Source: Scolanthus callimorphus (lineage: Eukaryota; Cnidaria; Anthozoa; Actiniaria; Edwardsiidae). Taken from it: a stretch of DNA of 64,000 nt. This document shows, piece after piece, positions 22,601-34,000 of this stretch; position 1 is the first letter of the stretch, and each line of letters opens with the position of its first letter. The stretch covers positions 8,857,831 to 8,921,830 of the forward strand of contig CM066914.1 in assembly GCA_033964015.1 (NCBI GenBank), read 5' to 3'. Under the pieces are notes generated by a model. It was not told the origin of the DNA and did not search any database. It worked only from the letters and a program-made list of their open reading frames with translations. Made by a program: the position numbers and the translations under genes.

Positions 22601-24948
22601 AAAAATGATAATGATGAAAACAATTAAAAATGAAAGCAAAGCCAATAGATAGTGAAAATGGGACAGAAAGCAAACCAAAATAAAAAAACCCGAAAACAAA
22701 CATATTAAATAGAATGATAATACCGTACACTTACATCATGAAGATTCTTCTCAGGAAGAGGGCTGACCTTTGTAGGCTCAACTGAGGAGAATGATGCACT
22801 ACTCTGCAAATAATAATAATAATTGAAAAAGAGTTAGAAGAGTGTGTGGGCAATTAGGTGGATGAGGAGGGAGGTAACTAACATTGTATTGTAAGATTGA
22901 TGACAAGATTATGCCATACTTTTGTCCTTTTGTCAAACAAAGGTGTATGCCATAAAGGTATGTGTTTGGTTTTCACTAGTCCTGGCACAGAAACCATTTC
23001 TTGAAACATCAATAACTTCTGGAGCCAAAAGCACATATGGTGCTTTTGACTTGTTTACCCCCTTGTACCTGTGAATGTGCAGAGTGCCTTCTATTGCCAC
23101 TGTCCAGCTTCCACTCATGAATAATCTCTTCCAGCCTTGCAATAAACCTGAAATCAGCAAGATTTTGCTCTAGGGTCACACAATTATCATATATTATGTT
23201 ATCAGGAATATTGTTATATGTAGATTATTATCCATACATAGAGGATATTACACGGTGGCGCAAAGATATGAGTTTTATTTTCGAGTGGCAAGAACAATAT
23301 TTTACGAATGAGCGCAGCGAATGAGTAAAATATTGTTTTTGACACGAGAAAATAAAACTCATATCTTCAAGCCACCGTGTAATTTTCTTTTTATTATATA
23401 GACAAAAAAGAAAAAAATATTCCAAATTGATTTCAAAGCACTTTTGTTTTGATCGATATCCTCACTAGTGAGGATATGGGAAATATGTCACTCAGGACCC
23501 GGATGTAGCTTCGTATGAGATCTACGAGTGACGTATTTCCCAGTAAAACACTCTTGTCTATATAATAAATTGTACTAATTGAACTTTACCCATGACCCAA
23601 GGATAGACATCTTTGTATTTTGACTAAATGTTATATTAGGGTGGCACTAAAGCCTATCTAGCAAGCAATCCAATTTTTTTCACCCCCAATTCTCTTGTAG
23701 CTAAACAATCACTCATTGGGCCCCTAGTGGCTTTCTTGGGTTTCTTTTGCTCGGAAACTCCTTGGGAACACTATTTGCTATGCAGGGTTTCATTGCCCTT
23801 TACTAGAGGGTCTACAATAGGTTTTTCGGGATGCAGGATTGGGCCTTTTTTTAGATCGGGATACAGGAATGCGACAAAAAAAAAAAAACAGGCGAGATTC
23901 AGGATTCCGATTGTTTGTGGGATGCAGGATTTTCATAATTCAATGCACGGGATACCAGATTTGAGCTTTTCTTGCAGCGAGATTCGGGACTGGAAATATG
24001 ATTAGGTAGTTTAACACATAAATATGTAACCGAAGAAGTCCAAAATGAACAATCGTAGGTCTAACGTAAGTTAATAATAAATGGATAGTTATTTTTGCCG
24101 GGTAGGGGTACAGCCTGTCTGAAACCCAAACTAACATCAGGTTAAAAGTCGTAAGACACGCAATGAGTACCATGTGTTATTGATATTTCCAGTTTAATTT
24201 TTTTGCACTTATATTCATCCATTTTAAACCGTTTTATTAAATTATTGGAGTTCTGAACGATCGGGATACACAAAAAAGATGCTGGGATAACAGGATTTAG
24301 AAAAGAAATTGGTCGGGATAACAGGATCTGGGGACCCTCTTGTGGACCCTCTTACTACCCTATTCATTTTAGAAATTCCAGAGGGGTAAAAAATGTAGGG
24401 GTACCATTTTATTGTGGAATCACACATTGGAAGAAACTGTTGTCTATAAACTGTTGTCTACAAAACTACCTCAGTGATATCTCATGACAACACGGCATTG
24501 TTAAATAAAGTCCTTTATTTTTAAGTGGTTTTTATTTGGAATATTAATTGACCAGACTGAGTCAGACATTGGCAACAATATCCTTAAAACTTTCTTAGCG
24601 TCAAAATTGCTATTTGCCTTACTGGATTCTGTATCACGACTGATCTAATGAAAACTAAATCTTATTTAAAACTTATCTAACTTTTCACTAGTTAACGTAG
24701 ACTTAGCTGGTGTGATAATAGAATCCGATAAAAATAATAAACAACCTCGTACCTTTCCCATTCAGAAGCGGTCGTAAAATCTGTGATTTCGAACACTTCA
24801 GACTCCTAAAACAAGATCAATAGATGAGAGCTTGAATATAAAGTTCCGACAAACCTATTACAGTTAAAAACAAGCTTTTCTAACTTAGTAAAAATTCAAA
24901 TAACAACAGAGCTTCCCAAACCTCGTCCTCTGCCGGAGTGTCCGCCAT
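7633..24948 (-). CDS. RAB3GAP1: RAB3GAP1, catalytic subunit of the Rab3 GTPase-activating complex
   Basis: Twenty-six exons, each with consistent phase: 24948-24922, 24805-24753, 23147-23069, 22803-22735, 22421-22295, 22154-22067, 21797-21678, 21318-21153, 20754-20573, 20272-20204, 19834-19761, 19627-19541, 19070-18901, 18683-18570, 17844-17754, 17423-17342, 13394-13340, 12699-12328, 12203-12066, 11623-11446, 11041-10878, 10699-10565, 10268-10071, 9470-9237, 7985-7938, 7824-7633; total 1103 aa. The family protein, with RAB3GAP2, acts on Rab3 and Rab18 in exocytosis, ER and autophagy. Recognised blocks include ESEVFEITDFTTASEWERF, SFSISHHYL, WSVRVR, VAHLWHEFVLEMRYRWENN, MLNCCIERRRIK, EDEFFEAVEELG, EEPLYIPITQ, LEDFVRWYSPNDW, NVIGAGRGPAGRVIH and, near the stop, FRLAGAF. 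It is about 120 residues longer than the human protein from memory, partly through an acidic exon at 10878-11041. The exon at 17342 lies next to the palindromic element in the following intron. Confidence 0.97.
8040..9220. repeat. 33-bp minisatellite in a RAB3GAP1 intron
   Basis: About 30 imperfect tandem units built from ACGGACAGACAGACAATGG and ACAAACAGACAATA, with units shortened or lengthened by 4 bp. It grades into a degenerate ACAGACAG-rich section at about 9010-9215. It fills most of the intron between 7986 and 9236 and ends about 16 bp from the donor side. The units lack stops in several frames, so large meaningless open frames appear on both strands. Confidence 0.97.
9835..10010. repeat. 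Dispersed repeat family R1, copy 1
   Basis: Contains GGATTGTGGGGC, CACGCAATACCGG, ATGCAC(T)GGAAAGAA and CGGCTGGGCACGAGTCT. The same ordered blocks occur at about 18335-18505 and, more weakly, at 58370-58505. It lies in a RAB3GAP1 intron. Confidence 0.6.
12831..13085. mobile_element. MITE family M1, copy 1
   Basis: Terminal inverted repeats AGAGCGGATTCCACATGACT and its complement AGTCATGTGAAATCCGCTCT, with internal ATTGGCTGAG-type motifs. If the termini begin at GAGCGG, both ends are flanked by TA. It lies in a RAB3GAP1 intron. Related copies are at 53950-54138 and 57476-57721. Confidence 0.8.
15586..15722. repeat. Long hairpin inside the composite element
   Basis: Arms of about 55 bp contain GGAATTCCACACTAA and CGATATCGCCC with their complements, around the loop GAGTCGCGCAGCGAA. 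The GCGCAGCGA loop is shared with hairpins at 23247 and 29043. Confidence 0.85.
16303..16488. repeat. 92-bp tandem duplication
   Basis: Two nearly identical 92-bp copies begin CCATTTGCTATTAAAAGAG and end GTAAACGATGACA. The duplication sits within the central region of the second foldback. Confidence 0.92.
16917..17262. repeat. 21-bp minisatellite rich in GGATCC
   Basis: About sixteen units of GGATCCCGGATCCCATACTCT, with variants carrying ACTGT or ACCTCTGT. Only about three related units exist at the left end (about 13530-13622), so the right arm has expanded. Confidence 0.95.
18021..18248. mobile_element. MITE family M2 (CAGGGGCGTA termini), copy 1
   Basis: Begins CAGGGGCGTACCCAGGATTT and ends with the complement (GGTACGCCCCTG). 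Inner GGGGGG and CCCCCC blocks also pair. It lies in a RAB3GAP1 intron. Other copies are at 20374 and 51844, with a single terminus at 41643. Confidence 0.88.
18335..18505. repeat. Dispersed repeat family R1, copy 2
   Basis: Shares GGATCGTGAGGCGAGTAGCG, GTAACGCAATACCGG, ATGCACTAGAAAGAA and CGACTGGGTGCAAGTCT with the copy near 9835. Confidence 0.6.
20374..20533. mobile_element. MITE family M2, copy 2
   Basis: Starts CAGGGGCATAGCCAGGATTT and ends CTAGCTACGCCCCTG, with inner GGGGGAGTCAC and GGGGGGGTCAC motifs. It lies in a RAB3GAP1 intron. Confidence 0.88.
23247..23384. repeat. Foldback hairpin with GCGCAGCGA loop
   Basis: Arms of about 60 bp begin ATTACACGGTGGC and end GCCACCGTGTAAT, with AAGATATGAGTTTTATTTTC pairing inside. 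The loop contains GAGCGCAGCGAATGAG. Confidence 0.88.
23386..23575. repeat. Foldback with embedded perfect palindrome
   Basis: ATTATATAGACAA at the left pairs with TTGTCTATATAAT at the right. Positions 23456-23477 form a perfect 22-bp palindrome centred on ACTAGT. GGGAAATATGTCACTC pairs with GAGTGACGTATTTCCC. Confidence 0.7.
23790..24360. repeat. Low-complexity dispersed repeat
   Basis: Repeated variants of GGGAT(A/G)CAGGATT and GGGATAACAGGATT are scattered through this stretch of the first RAB3GAP1 introns, with GAGGGTC motifs at both ends. I see no open frame of interest. Confidence 0.5.
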
Positions 24949-24952
24949 CTTG
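24941..24952 (-). promoter_or_regulatory. TISU/YY1-like initiator around the RAB3GAP1 start codon
   Basis: The start codon lies in CAAGATGGCGGA, close to the TISU consensus SAASATGGCGGC, an element that combines YY1-type transcription initiation with translation from very short 5' UTRs. A short leader is an inference. Confidence 0.6.
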
Positions 24953-26319
24953 GATCCGCATACTGGGCATGCGTGGTTCGGGTTGGAGCGAGCCAATGAC
25001 ATCATCGCAGTTACAAGTGAAAACTTACGAGATGAGCGCGATTTTTGAAACGGAGGTAAATATTTCGCTTGGAAAAATCTCCTTGGAAACATCATACGCA
25101 AAATCTTTGGCGTGCAACACCATTAAGTATGATAAACAAGCCACAGAAATAAAGTTCTAAGTCGGTAAAATAAGACAAAACTTTTGCGCGCGCACAAACG
25201 GCGCGGGCACGCCTTTTGCCATGCCATGACGGACAATTATCACTAATAATATGACGCAACAATTCGATTAAAAATAAAATGAAAAGCGGATTACAGATGA
25301 CAAATTTCTACTGCAGTCAATCTCGTGTAAACCTGTGGAAATCTAAAAAAAACAGTTTTGAGAATAACTGCGCAATCATGTCCGAGGATCGGCTAGTGAT
25401 CTCTGCACGCCTCCCGAATCCAGGATGAATTCTCAAGTCTTATTACACTTGATGCCACTAATCCCAGAATCCTTTCCATAGTTCCTTCTGTTTACCTCAT
25501 TAACACCATTATCTTGCAGCTCAAACTTTTGAATAACTCGAAGAGTATTCTGCTAGTAGTGGTATCAAGATGTTATAAGGGGAATTGTGTAGTATTGCAT
25601 CGGAACCCTCAAGTATGGAGGATATCGAATTACTTCAGACACCCAAAAAGATGTTTCACATTTTTATCGTGAGAACCAATCCCATGGTCAAGGACCATTG
25701 CGTTCTTTATCTGAAAAGCGCGCGCGTTGTTTCGCTTGTTTTGTTTCAATCAAATCATGGAGTTATTATGCGGGACATAATAACTCCATGATCAAATCAA
25801 TCAAAATAGCTTTATTCGGTATCACTTCATCAGCCAGGTAAGAAAGCTTTCGCAACTATAAAGTCCACAGGAGACCCATATCAACGAGAGCGCGCAGGAA
25901 TCTTGGAATCCTACGTGCGCGCTCGAGCCACAAGGCAAGCCAATATTCCCGGCGTCCTCTACATATCAGAAACAAAGAGCGTCTGCGGTCAGGCTAGTCA
26001 GGCATGTGTACTGTAATCACACATGCATGGCTTGTCGACCAATCAGATTGCGCGTTTAACTAGTATACGTTCTTGAGAAGTTGCTGTATAATACGCAGTA
26101 GTGTCACTGTAAAGCATGCGTTGTATAACTAGTACATGCCATTGAATTTAAAACTACAATAGCATATCACCTATGACCCAATTCGAGAAACTTTATTGAC
26201 ACTACCGAAACGCGTGTAAAGTGAAACCTCAAAGCGAGCTAAAAGTCATTTCGTAGACTTTCCTAGACGTCGATCGGCGCAGTTATAAATCGTAAGCCCC
26301 ATAAATCCCGCTTATAAAG
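24949..26319. other. Head-to-head intergenic region, RAB3GAP1 and SDR
   Basis: This is 1.37 kb between two divergent start codons, so it should contain both promoters. It carries a perfect hairpin at 25754-25792. I see no further gene. Confidence 0.5.
25754..25792. repeat. Perfect 17-bp-arm hairpin
   Basis: ATCATGGAGTTATTATG is followed by the 5-base loop CGGGA and the exact complement. Confidence 0.95.
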
Positions 26320-27757
26320 ATGGCCGAAGGCAAGGCACTCAAGTTTGCAGTTGTGACGGGCGGTACACGGGGAATTGGCTTTGGGATTGCACGATGCCTT
26401 GCAAAATCTGGTTACTGTCTCATCCTTGGGTTCAACGCGAACGAGGAACGCGCGGCGCAAGCGAAATCAGAACTTGAATCAACCTTTGGTGTCAAGGTTT
26501 GGACTGTGAAAGGAGATGTGGCCGAGACGTCAACTATTGATGCACTTTTCGATTCTGTTCGACAAAACTTTGGCAACAAGTTGAACGCATTCATTCACAA
26601 TGCTGGGATGTTCCTTGGTCTAACTTCAGAAGTTGCTTCGCCTACAGCCAAAGCTGCTGCGGAGAAATGTAATTCTTCGTCGCTACTTGGGCGCGTGCTG
26701 AATGTGACTGCCGAGTACGATTATTATCAAGCAATGTATCCCAAGTTTTTTGCCAAGTCCGTGGAAAGAGCGGCTCCACTAATGAAAGATGGGGAGGGAT
26801 ATATAGTGGCAATATCTTCATTTGGGTGTAATGCATTATGGCGACCTATACCAGAGTATGTCTCAGGTCACGCAAAAGCTGCCATGGAGCATTTGGTGAG
26901 TACTTGGCCACTCATTCATAAGATCCAAGTAAAGAATGATCACATACATCAGCTGGTGATTGTCTGAGACGGACCAAACGCGACCACACTACACCATAAA
27001 GGCGTAAAACTGTGAGACAATATGAAAAAGAATCGAGAATTATTAGGTACAGTACTAAACGTGTGCTTGCGAAACCGAAAATATTTTTATTGTTTCGTTA
27101 GCTGTTTACTACCCATGTCCTCTAGCTGTCTGAGCGAGATGACGCTTGGTTGACGCTCTCCCGACAGCTGTATACAGCTATTTCAAGAAACGCTGTCGGT
27201 AAAGCGTTTAAGCGTACGAGCCCAGACCGCTAAGGTAAACACTAACAACGTTTTGCACCATTTCCCTGCAGTGTGATCACGCTTGCTACGATTAAGGTCG
27301 TCGTAGCAAGCGTGACCACACTACTACACAATTAGCTGTAGATACACCTTCGTGCGGGGCGCGATGTCACTGCCTTGACCACGGGCGATAGGATAATCAG
27401 TAGTTTCAAATTTTAAGAGGTCGGTTTAGTTGCTGTGATTTCCCTTGGGTTATGAGTATTGTTTTCCATCCACAGGTTCGATGCTGTGCAAAAGCCTTGG
27501 CTTCTCGTCGCATCACTTGCAACTGTGTGATCCCTGGTTACACGGAGACGGAAGCACTTCTATCAAGCATATTCAAAAGCCGAGAGGAAATGAATGCTTA
27601 CGTGGAAAAAGCCGTCCCCATGAAAAAAGCAATTTGTTCCAAAGATATTGGCAATGCTGTAGCTTTCTTGTGTTCACCCAAGGCTAGATTTATCACCGGG
27701 GCAACACTGAATGTCGACGGAGGGCTCAACTTTGCTGATGGCATAGTTATGCACTGA
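26320..27757 (+). CDS. Short-chain dehydrogenase/reductase, two exons, divergent active site
   Basis: Exons 26320-26895 and 27476-27757 join in phase 0 (donor GTGAGT, acceptor CCACAG) to give 285 aa. It is an NAD(P)-dependent Rossmann-fold oxidoreductase. TGGTRGIG at 13-20 is the cofactor loop and HNAG at 93-96 the structural motif. Ser167 is followed 13 residues later by Tyr180, the classical spacing, but the next lysine is Lys186, giving Y-x5-K instead of Y-x3-K. Enoyl reductases of the FabI/FabL type have Y-x6-K, so a reductase of that divergent group is possible. The C-terminus has IPGYTETEAL and GATLNVDGGL, as in bacterial-type SDRs. An AATAAA at 27836-27841 fits the polyadenylation signal. 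Substrate unknown. Confidence 0.92.
27270..27322. repeat. Hairpin in the SDR intron
   Basis: AGTGTGATCACGCTTGCTAC pairs with the complement (GTAGCAAGCGTGACCACACT) with one mismatch. The loop is about 10 nt. Confidence 0.8.
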
Positions 27758-27835
27758 TAGAAAATGTTGGAGAAATTTTTAGATTTTACCCCTGTCCCTA
27801 TCAAAAAATAACGAGTACAAACAAAACGTTAAACA

Positions 27836-27841
27836 AATAAA
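27836..27841 (+). terminator. Polyadenylation signal of the SDR gene
   Basis: AATAAA 79 bp after the SDR stop codon on the same strand. Confidence 0.6.
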
Positions 27842-28002
27842 CCATGTTTCACTGACAGAGGTAAAGATACTTGTAGAATCGATTCTAGGACCGGTAAATA
27901 CAGTTCATTAACCCTTGTATTCTTAATTGTCGCGCCGCTAACACTCCCTTTAAGCGCACAAAACCCTTCTTCCTTACAATTCCAGTGGCTTGCGCACTGC
28001 GT

Positions 28003-31000
28003 TCAAGCGTCTTTGGTTAGGATTGCGTAGCACTTGTCACAAGCTCTGACAGGTGCGCTGTAACCGAGAGTGAGAATTGGGATGCGCTTGGCTGTACACG
28101 CGTTACAAAACACACCGCCACACTTCCGACAATGGTGCTGTGGAAGGGCAAAAAGGAGAAAAATAATTAATTACACTTCAACAATTTTATACTTCTCTAA
28201 CATGGTCGCTACTGAACTCCTGTTACCGTTAGGATTGAGGTAATTAATTAAGAAGTAACCAGATCGGTTTCTATCGTGCGAGCGGCTTAGTACACAAGGC
28301 ATTTGTGTAGAATCTATTCATGCGTTGAGCTATGGCACGGGAAGTTTGGCTTTTCTCGTTGACTGGGGAGGATCATCACGCCGTCGTCTTAAAATGGACG
28401 TGTTATTTTTGTGTGCTCTGAGTGCTTACTCGTATAACCTTGATAGTGCAATGCCTCTTATGAACTTTCTTAGTAACCAAAAGTGCAATGTTCTAGGGGC
28501 TACCATGGACACAAGTGCTGTTGTGGGTTGTATAGTTTTGGGTGTCATAATTGTTGTGTATTTTTGGGTGTTCTGTGTGCTTACTCGTATAACCTTGATA
28601 GTGCAATGCCTCTTATGAACTTTCTTAGTAACCAAGAAGTGCAATGTTCTATCTATGTGATCGAGTATGTCGAGTAGATCGTATCTGAATTGCACCAATA
28701 TTTTTTCGAGTTGCAGCCTGTGCGTGAAAAAGGGACAGTGGTGACAACAATCTCAAATGAAGCCGGTTATCAAATAACTGAACGAGTAGCTAAAATAAAT
28801 CCCAAGAAGGGCTCTTGAAGAAAATCATGCATAGTTGAACTTTGTAGCGAGGTTTGCTCAAAATCCTTATGCGAAAAAAGCCAAATATGTCACAACGAAC
28901 CCTTCTCCTGTAAACCGTAATCTCAAATGTAAACCGGTTATCAAATAACTGAACGAGTAGCTAAAATAAATCCCAAGAAGGGCTCTTGAAGAAAATCATG
29001 CATAGTTGAACTTTGTATCGATTGCTCAAGATCCTATATACTAATTACGATTTTGAGACGGCAATTCCACAAAAATATTGACGGCTAGTTGGGAGAAAAT
29101 ATGTTCACGTATTGGGCGGAGTCGCGCAGCGACGGAGCCCAATACGTGAAAATATTTTCTTCCAACGCCGTCAATATTTTGTGGAATTGCCGTCTCAAAA
29201 TCGTAATTAATATTGTATCGCGATTCTTGAAGATTTTCTGGAGGAAATGGCAAGAAATAGTGCTATTTATTGTCGATTGAAATTTCAATTCTCATTACAT
29301 TTACGCACGATCTCACGCAATCACATGGGCTTTTCGCACGAGCTCGAGCATTTTCTGTTTACATTTTTCCATCTTTTTCGGCGAAAAAAATCTCTTTCTG
29401 CCATAAGATATTGCTAGAAATATAGCTAAACGTTATTTCTAACTATTGACAATGAAATGAAACATAAATTCGTGCGAAAAAAGTTGAATTTTGCTAGCTC
29501 TTTTTGAGCCGTCAATACCACAAAATATTGACGGCTCACAACAACACAGAGTGGCAGGGTGAATCGCGATACTAAGGCTAGTTTTAGACGTCGAACTTAA
29601 TTCTGTCGCACTTAATTGACTGGGTTTATTAGCCGCAGTGAAAACAAGTTATTTCGATATGAGTGATTTTATGAGGTTAATATAATCGGTCTGGCCAATG
29701 GAGAAGATCTCATCCCTGATTTTTTCCCTGCTAGCAGAGGTCTCTTTTCTCTGCATTTCGCTGGCTGAGGTTGTCTCTTTTCCTCGCGAACCTCAGCCAG
29801 CGAAATGCAGAGAAAAGAGGCCTCTGCTAGCAGGGAACCCTGATTTTATGAGCGCTGAAGGGATTCAAAATTTTAATTTAGTACGGCAGTAGCTCGGCGT
29901 TGGCACGGCAGATTGTGCCCTTCCTAATGAAAATGAGCTCAAGACAATAGCTCTAACTAACTAAACAATGGGAAATTGACATTCAGTGCGACAAGAATTA
30001 CGTTCGACGTCTAAAACAGGCCTAATATGCGAAAGCCAAATCCGTGGCGCTACGTACCCTTCTCCTGACGGGAGTAAATTTCGTCTTACATGCCATGCAT
30101 GTGCGGACTTCCTCGTCTGGTACCCAGGCCCTCGTGACCGCACACGCCATGTGACTGCCTCCACACGCTACATAGCGCACATGTTTACCCTCCATACCCA
30201 CTTCGATTTCACTAGGTTGGTATCTGCAAGTACAAAAGTTGTGAAATCAATAAACGTTAATGAAAAAGCCGTTTTTGTTTTTAAATCTTCAAATTTTTTT
30301 TGCATCCAAACTGTTTATTTGTATATTATTGTCGAAAATACAAGCACTATACAACCAAGTGCTTATCATGTACAAGTACTATACAACCAAATGCTTATCA
30401 TGTACAAGTACTTTTTCCCCTTTTTTCTATTTAAAAAGTGAAATCTTCAAATTATACTGCCGGTAATATCAGACTGGCTTCTACTAAAAACTGATATATG
30501 CCAACAAGATAAACGTTCTTTCTCTCAACCGCGGTCTCTCACGCATGAAAGATCATCAGTTAACATGTCAAACATGATGAATGGGAAGGAACAAATACAT
30601 GATGTGTTTGTGGCTCCAAATCACGTACCTATTTAGATAATCTTCATGGCCTAGTCTGCCACCTTTACCACATCCCCATGTAAATATTTCACCACCATCT
30701 GATAAACACAAGCATGCAAAATACATTTAACAACAAAACATTTTCCTAGCCAGAGCTCGTCACCTCGCGGGGGAGCCCTATAAATGACAGCCATGTAAGT
30801 CCTTCGCTGATAGTTGAATTTGAACGTTGAGGCATGCGCATAAAGTCATTTCTCTCTTCGTGGGGGAGCTCTGGGTACGAGCATGCGCACGCATGCGCAC
30901 GCATGCACAGGTCTTTCTCTCCACCATTCTCGTACCCAGAGCTCCCCGGCTCGTCTCCTCGTATGGGAGGCCCTGATGACATCTATTTGAGGACCTTTGC

Positions 31001-34000
31001 TGATTGGCTTGTTTTGAACGTTGGTGCATGCGCAGAAAGATATTTCTCTCAACGGCTCAGTATTTTATCTCGCGCATGCGTCAATAGCTGTCACCAGAGC
31101 CTCCCCCGTGAGGAGACGAGCCGGGGAGCTCTGGGTAAGAGAATGTCTCTCAACCAGCTCTGTACGAAATATCGCGCATGCGTCAATGGCAGTTACTAGA
31201 GCCTCAACTAACTGTACTGCAAGTATTAGTTAAGTGGTACAGTAACCGCCTAACAGTCTTACAGTGGAGCCTAACAGTGGAGCACGAAGTTACCGTTTGC
31301 AACACCTTATTCTAGACATTATTCTAGACATTCTTAAAAGTGTCACATTGAGGGTCTTATGCTTTACTTTACATTGTTTTAAAACACTTGTCATCTCAGA
31401 AATGTTTAAATCACAGTTCAAATAGGTTTCACCTAATTGTAACCGCGATCCTTCATATGTTGGATCTTTTATGGCCTGTATTATCTTTTGAGGTAAAAGA
31501 GCAAAACAAATACTGTAGCAGGTATCTTCTTTAAGTGTCCTTTCAAGAATATCGACCTTTTGTCAAATCCTACAAGTGATCTACTATACTATAAATGCTG
31601 CATTCTGTATGGTAAGCTACAAGTATAGGCGAATTCTCCACATGAAATACTTGAGTTAATGCATGGCGTTCTAAAGCTGTGACCTCGGCCTAAATCCTGA
31701 AAACAGTTGAGCAACGTTTCACTGCCTTTATAAACAGTACCTCTTGGGGATTAACATAGAAGTCAAATATTTTTTTGCGGACAAGGTCACCTCACAATAA
31801 ACAAGGGAGCACTATGAGTATGACACCCCCCAGGCTAAGGAAAAACTCCCGCAAAAAGGCAAGAGAGTTAGCGGCGCCTGCAAGAAACTCTAGGCGGCTG
31901 TCAGGAGGGTCTTAGGTCACATTTTATGGCTTTTGGACTGCCAACTGTTTCAAGCGCCAGTTGGAGACATTTCTAAAGGTAAACGTTATCGTCTTCTGAG
32001 TACATAATTCTCAAAACAGAGAGTAACTTCGCCAGTGGACGAAGACACCTAACGTTGTAACTAAACCCATCTCGCTGATGTTTGCGCTTCTCCTCGTACA
32101 GTACCTCGCTATACCATTTACAACATGAAGGATATATGTGCAGGGCTGCCAAAAACAGGCACGAAATCCGTGGCGAAAGCCCTAGAGATTCTCGGCTACA
32201 ACAATTGTGATTCGCTACCACAGCTCCACGATTCCTTAGACGAATGGTACGACTTGATGTTCCATGGGAAGTTGCCTGACTTCAAAGCGATGTTCAAAGG
32301 GTATGACTCGACAACAGACGTACCCACGAGCTTTTTCTACAAAGAGGTCTTCAGGACATTCCCTAATGCGAAGGTAATCCTAATGATAAGAGAAGAAAAC
32401 GGATGGGCTAAAAGTTGGCGCAAGCAGATGTCAGAGATACTGGAAGGGGAGAAGACGTTTTCTCGATTCCTGTTAAAGATGTCCCCGACGTACAGAAAAT
32501 ACATGTTTGACGTGCTTTATGGGATGTTGTATGCCTGTCTTGGCAGCATTGCGCCTGATGCGAACCAGGTCTACCGACGATTTTTTCAGATGCACAGCTT
32601 AGAGGTTAAGGCATCCGTCCCTAAAGATCAACTCTTGGTGTTTGATGTCACACAAGGGTGGAAGCCATTGTGTGATTTTCTCGGATGTGCAGTCCCAAAA
32701 GTCCCGTTTCCACACGAAAACAAGGCAGCTGCTGTGACGAGCTCTGATGCTTGGGAGATCAACGGAAAGGATGCAATGGAAAGGAAAATCCTGAGAGAAG
32801 TTTGGTTACGAGTGGCGATTATAGTTTGCGTGGCCGCCATTTTGTTATTTTATGTACCCAGATTATGCTGTTAGTCAAGGATTGTCACCAAGTTGTTATG
32901 TCACGAGCTATAGGACCTATAGGATAGTTACATCAGTAAACATTAGAGTGAACATTAGAGTTTGGATCCGCTCCCGGTGGGGGGGGGGGGGGGGTACTCC
33001 CTCATATAATGTGTACGGATATTTTTAATGCATTTACTGCAAGACAGAATTTTCTTTCCTTTTAATGGCCAATAATAGTATGATCTACTGATAAGATATA
33101 TATCCTAAATGTTTGTTTTTGCTTTAATTATTTTATTAATTTATTGGAATTACACCGATGTAAATTTAGTCATTTACAAAGAGCCAATAAAACATGTCTA
33201 TGTCTATGTCTATGTCTATGCGCCGCCCTTTAGGGTATGTTTTTGGGGCTCCTGAGGTCTCCGGTAGGGTATCGTTTTTCGCTTGTTTGGTCTCTGATAG
33301 GGTATGTATTCAGTATGGCTACCCAAATGCAAACAAATTTCGATAAACGTTGTGCCGCAATTAGTGGAACGACAGTTTATTTAAAACCTTTTCATGATTA
33401 ACAAAATTCCGCTTTGATAGCGACCAGTTGGACCACTCTGGTGACTAACTTTAGGTCTGCGGTTGGGTATACAATTTCGACTTTAGGGAGTGGTCATTAT
33501 TTAAGGGGAAGGGGGGGGGGGGGGGGGGGGGGCGGCAAATATACGGGGGGGGGGGGGGGCTTTGATTTTTTGGCGCCGATTTAGGGGGGGGGGGGGGGGC
33601 TCAAATTGTTGGGCTTACATTCGAAGCAGGGCCAAAACTTTTTGGGCGCTGATTGTTAGACAGGGTGACATTGGTGGCTGCATCAGGGCCGTAGCGCGCG
33701 CTTACTACCTCCCACCCCTCCCCCCACAATCAAGAAGGGATTTTTTTGCGGACAAGGTCACCTCACAAACAAGAAGGCAGTATAAGTATGACACACAAGG
33801 CTAAAAAACTCAAGAAGGGAGTTTTTTTGCGGACAAGGTCATCTCACAATATCAAGAAGGGAGTATGAGTACGACACACAAGGTGCCAGAAACTCTAGAC
33901 TGTCAGGAGGGGTCTTAGGTCACATTCTTGGCTTGTTTTTGACCTGCTGAGACCATATCTAGTTTCAAGCGCCAGTTGGAGATATTTCTAAAGGTTAAAT

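Noticed and set aside
26965..27330. A possible larger MITE with CGCGACCACACTAC at both ends of this stretch
   Set aside because: The two outer copies are in the same rather than inverted orientation, so only the inner hairpin is supported.
28871..28912. Similarity of GCGAAAAAAGCCAAAT...ACCCTTCTCCTG to the boundary of the FYVE exon at 30030-30066
   Set aside because: The match is short and interrupted; it could be a decayed duplicate, but I cannot support it without alignment.
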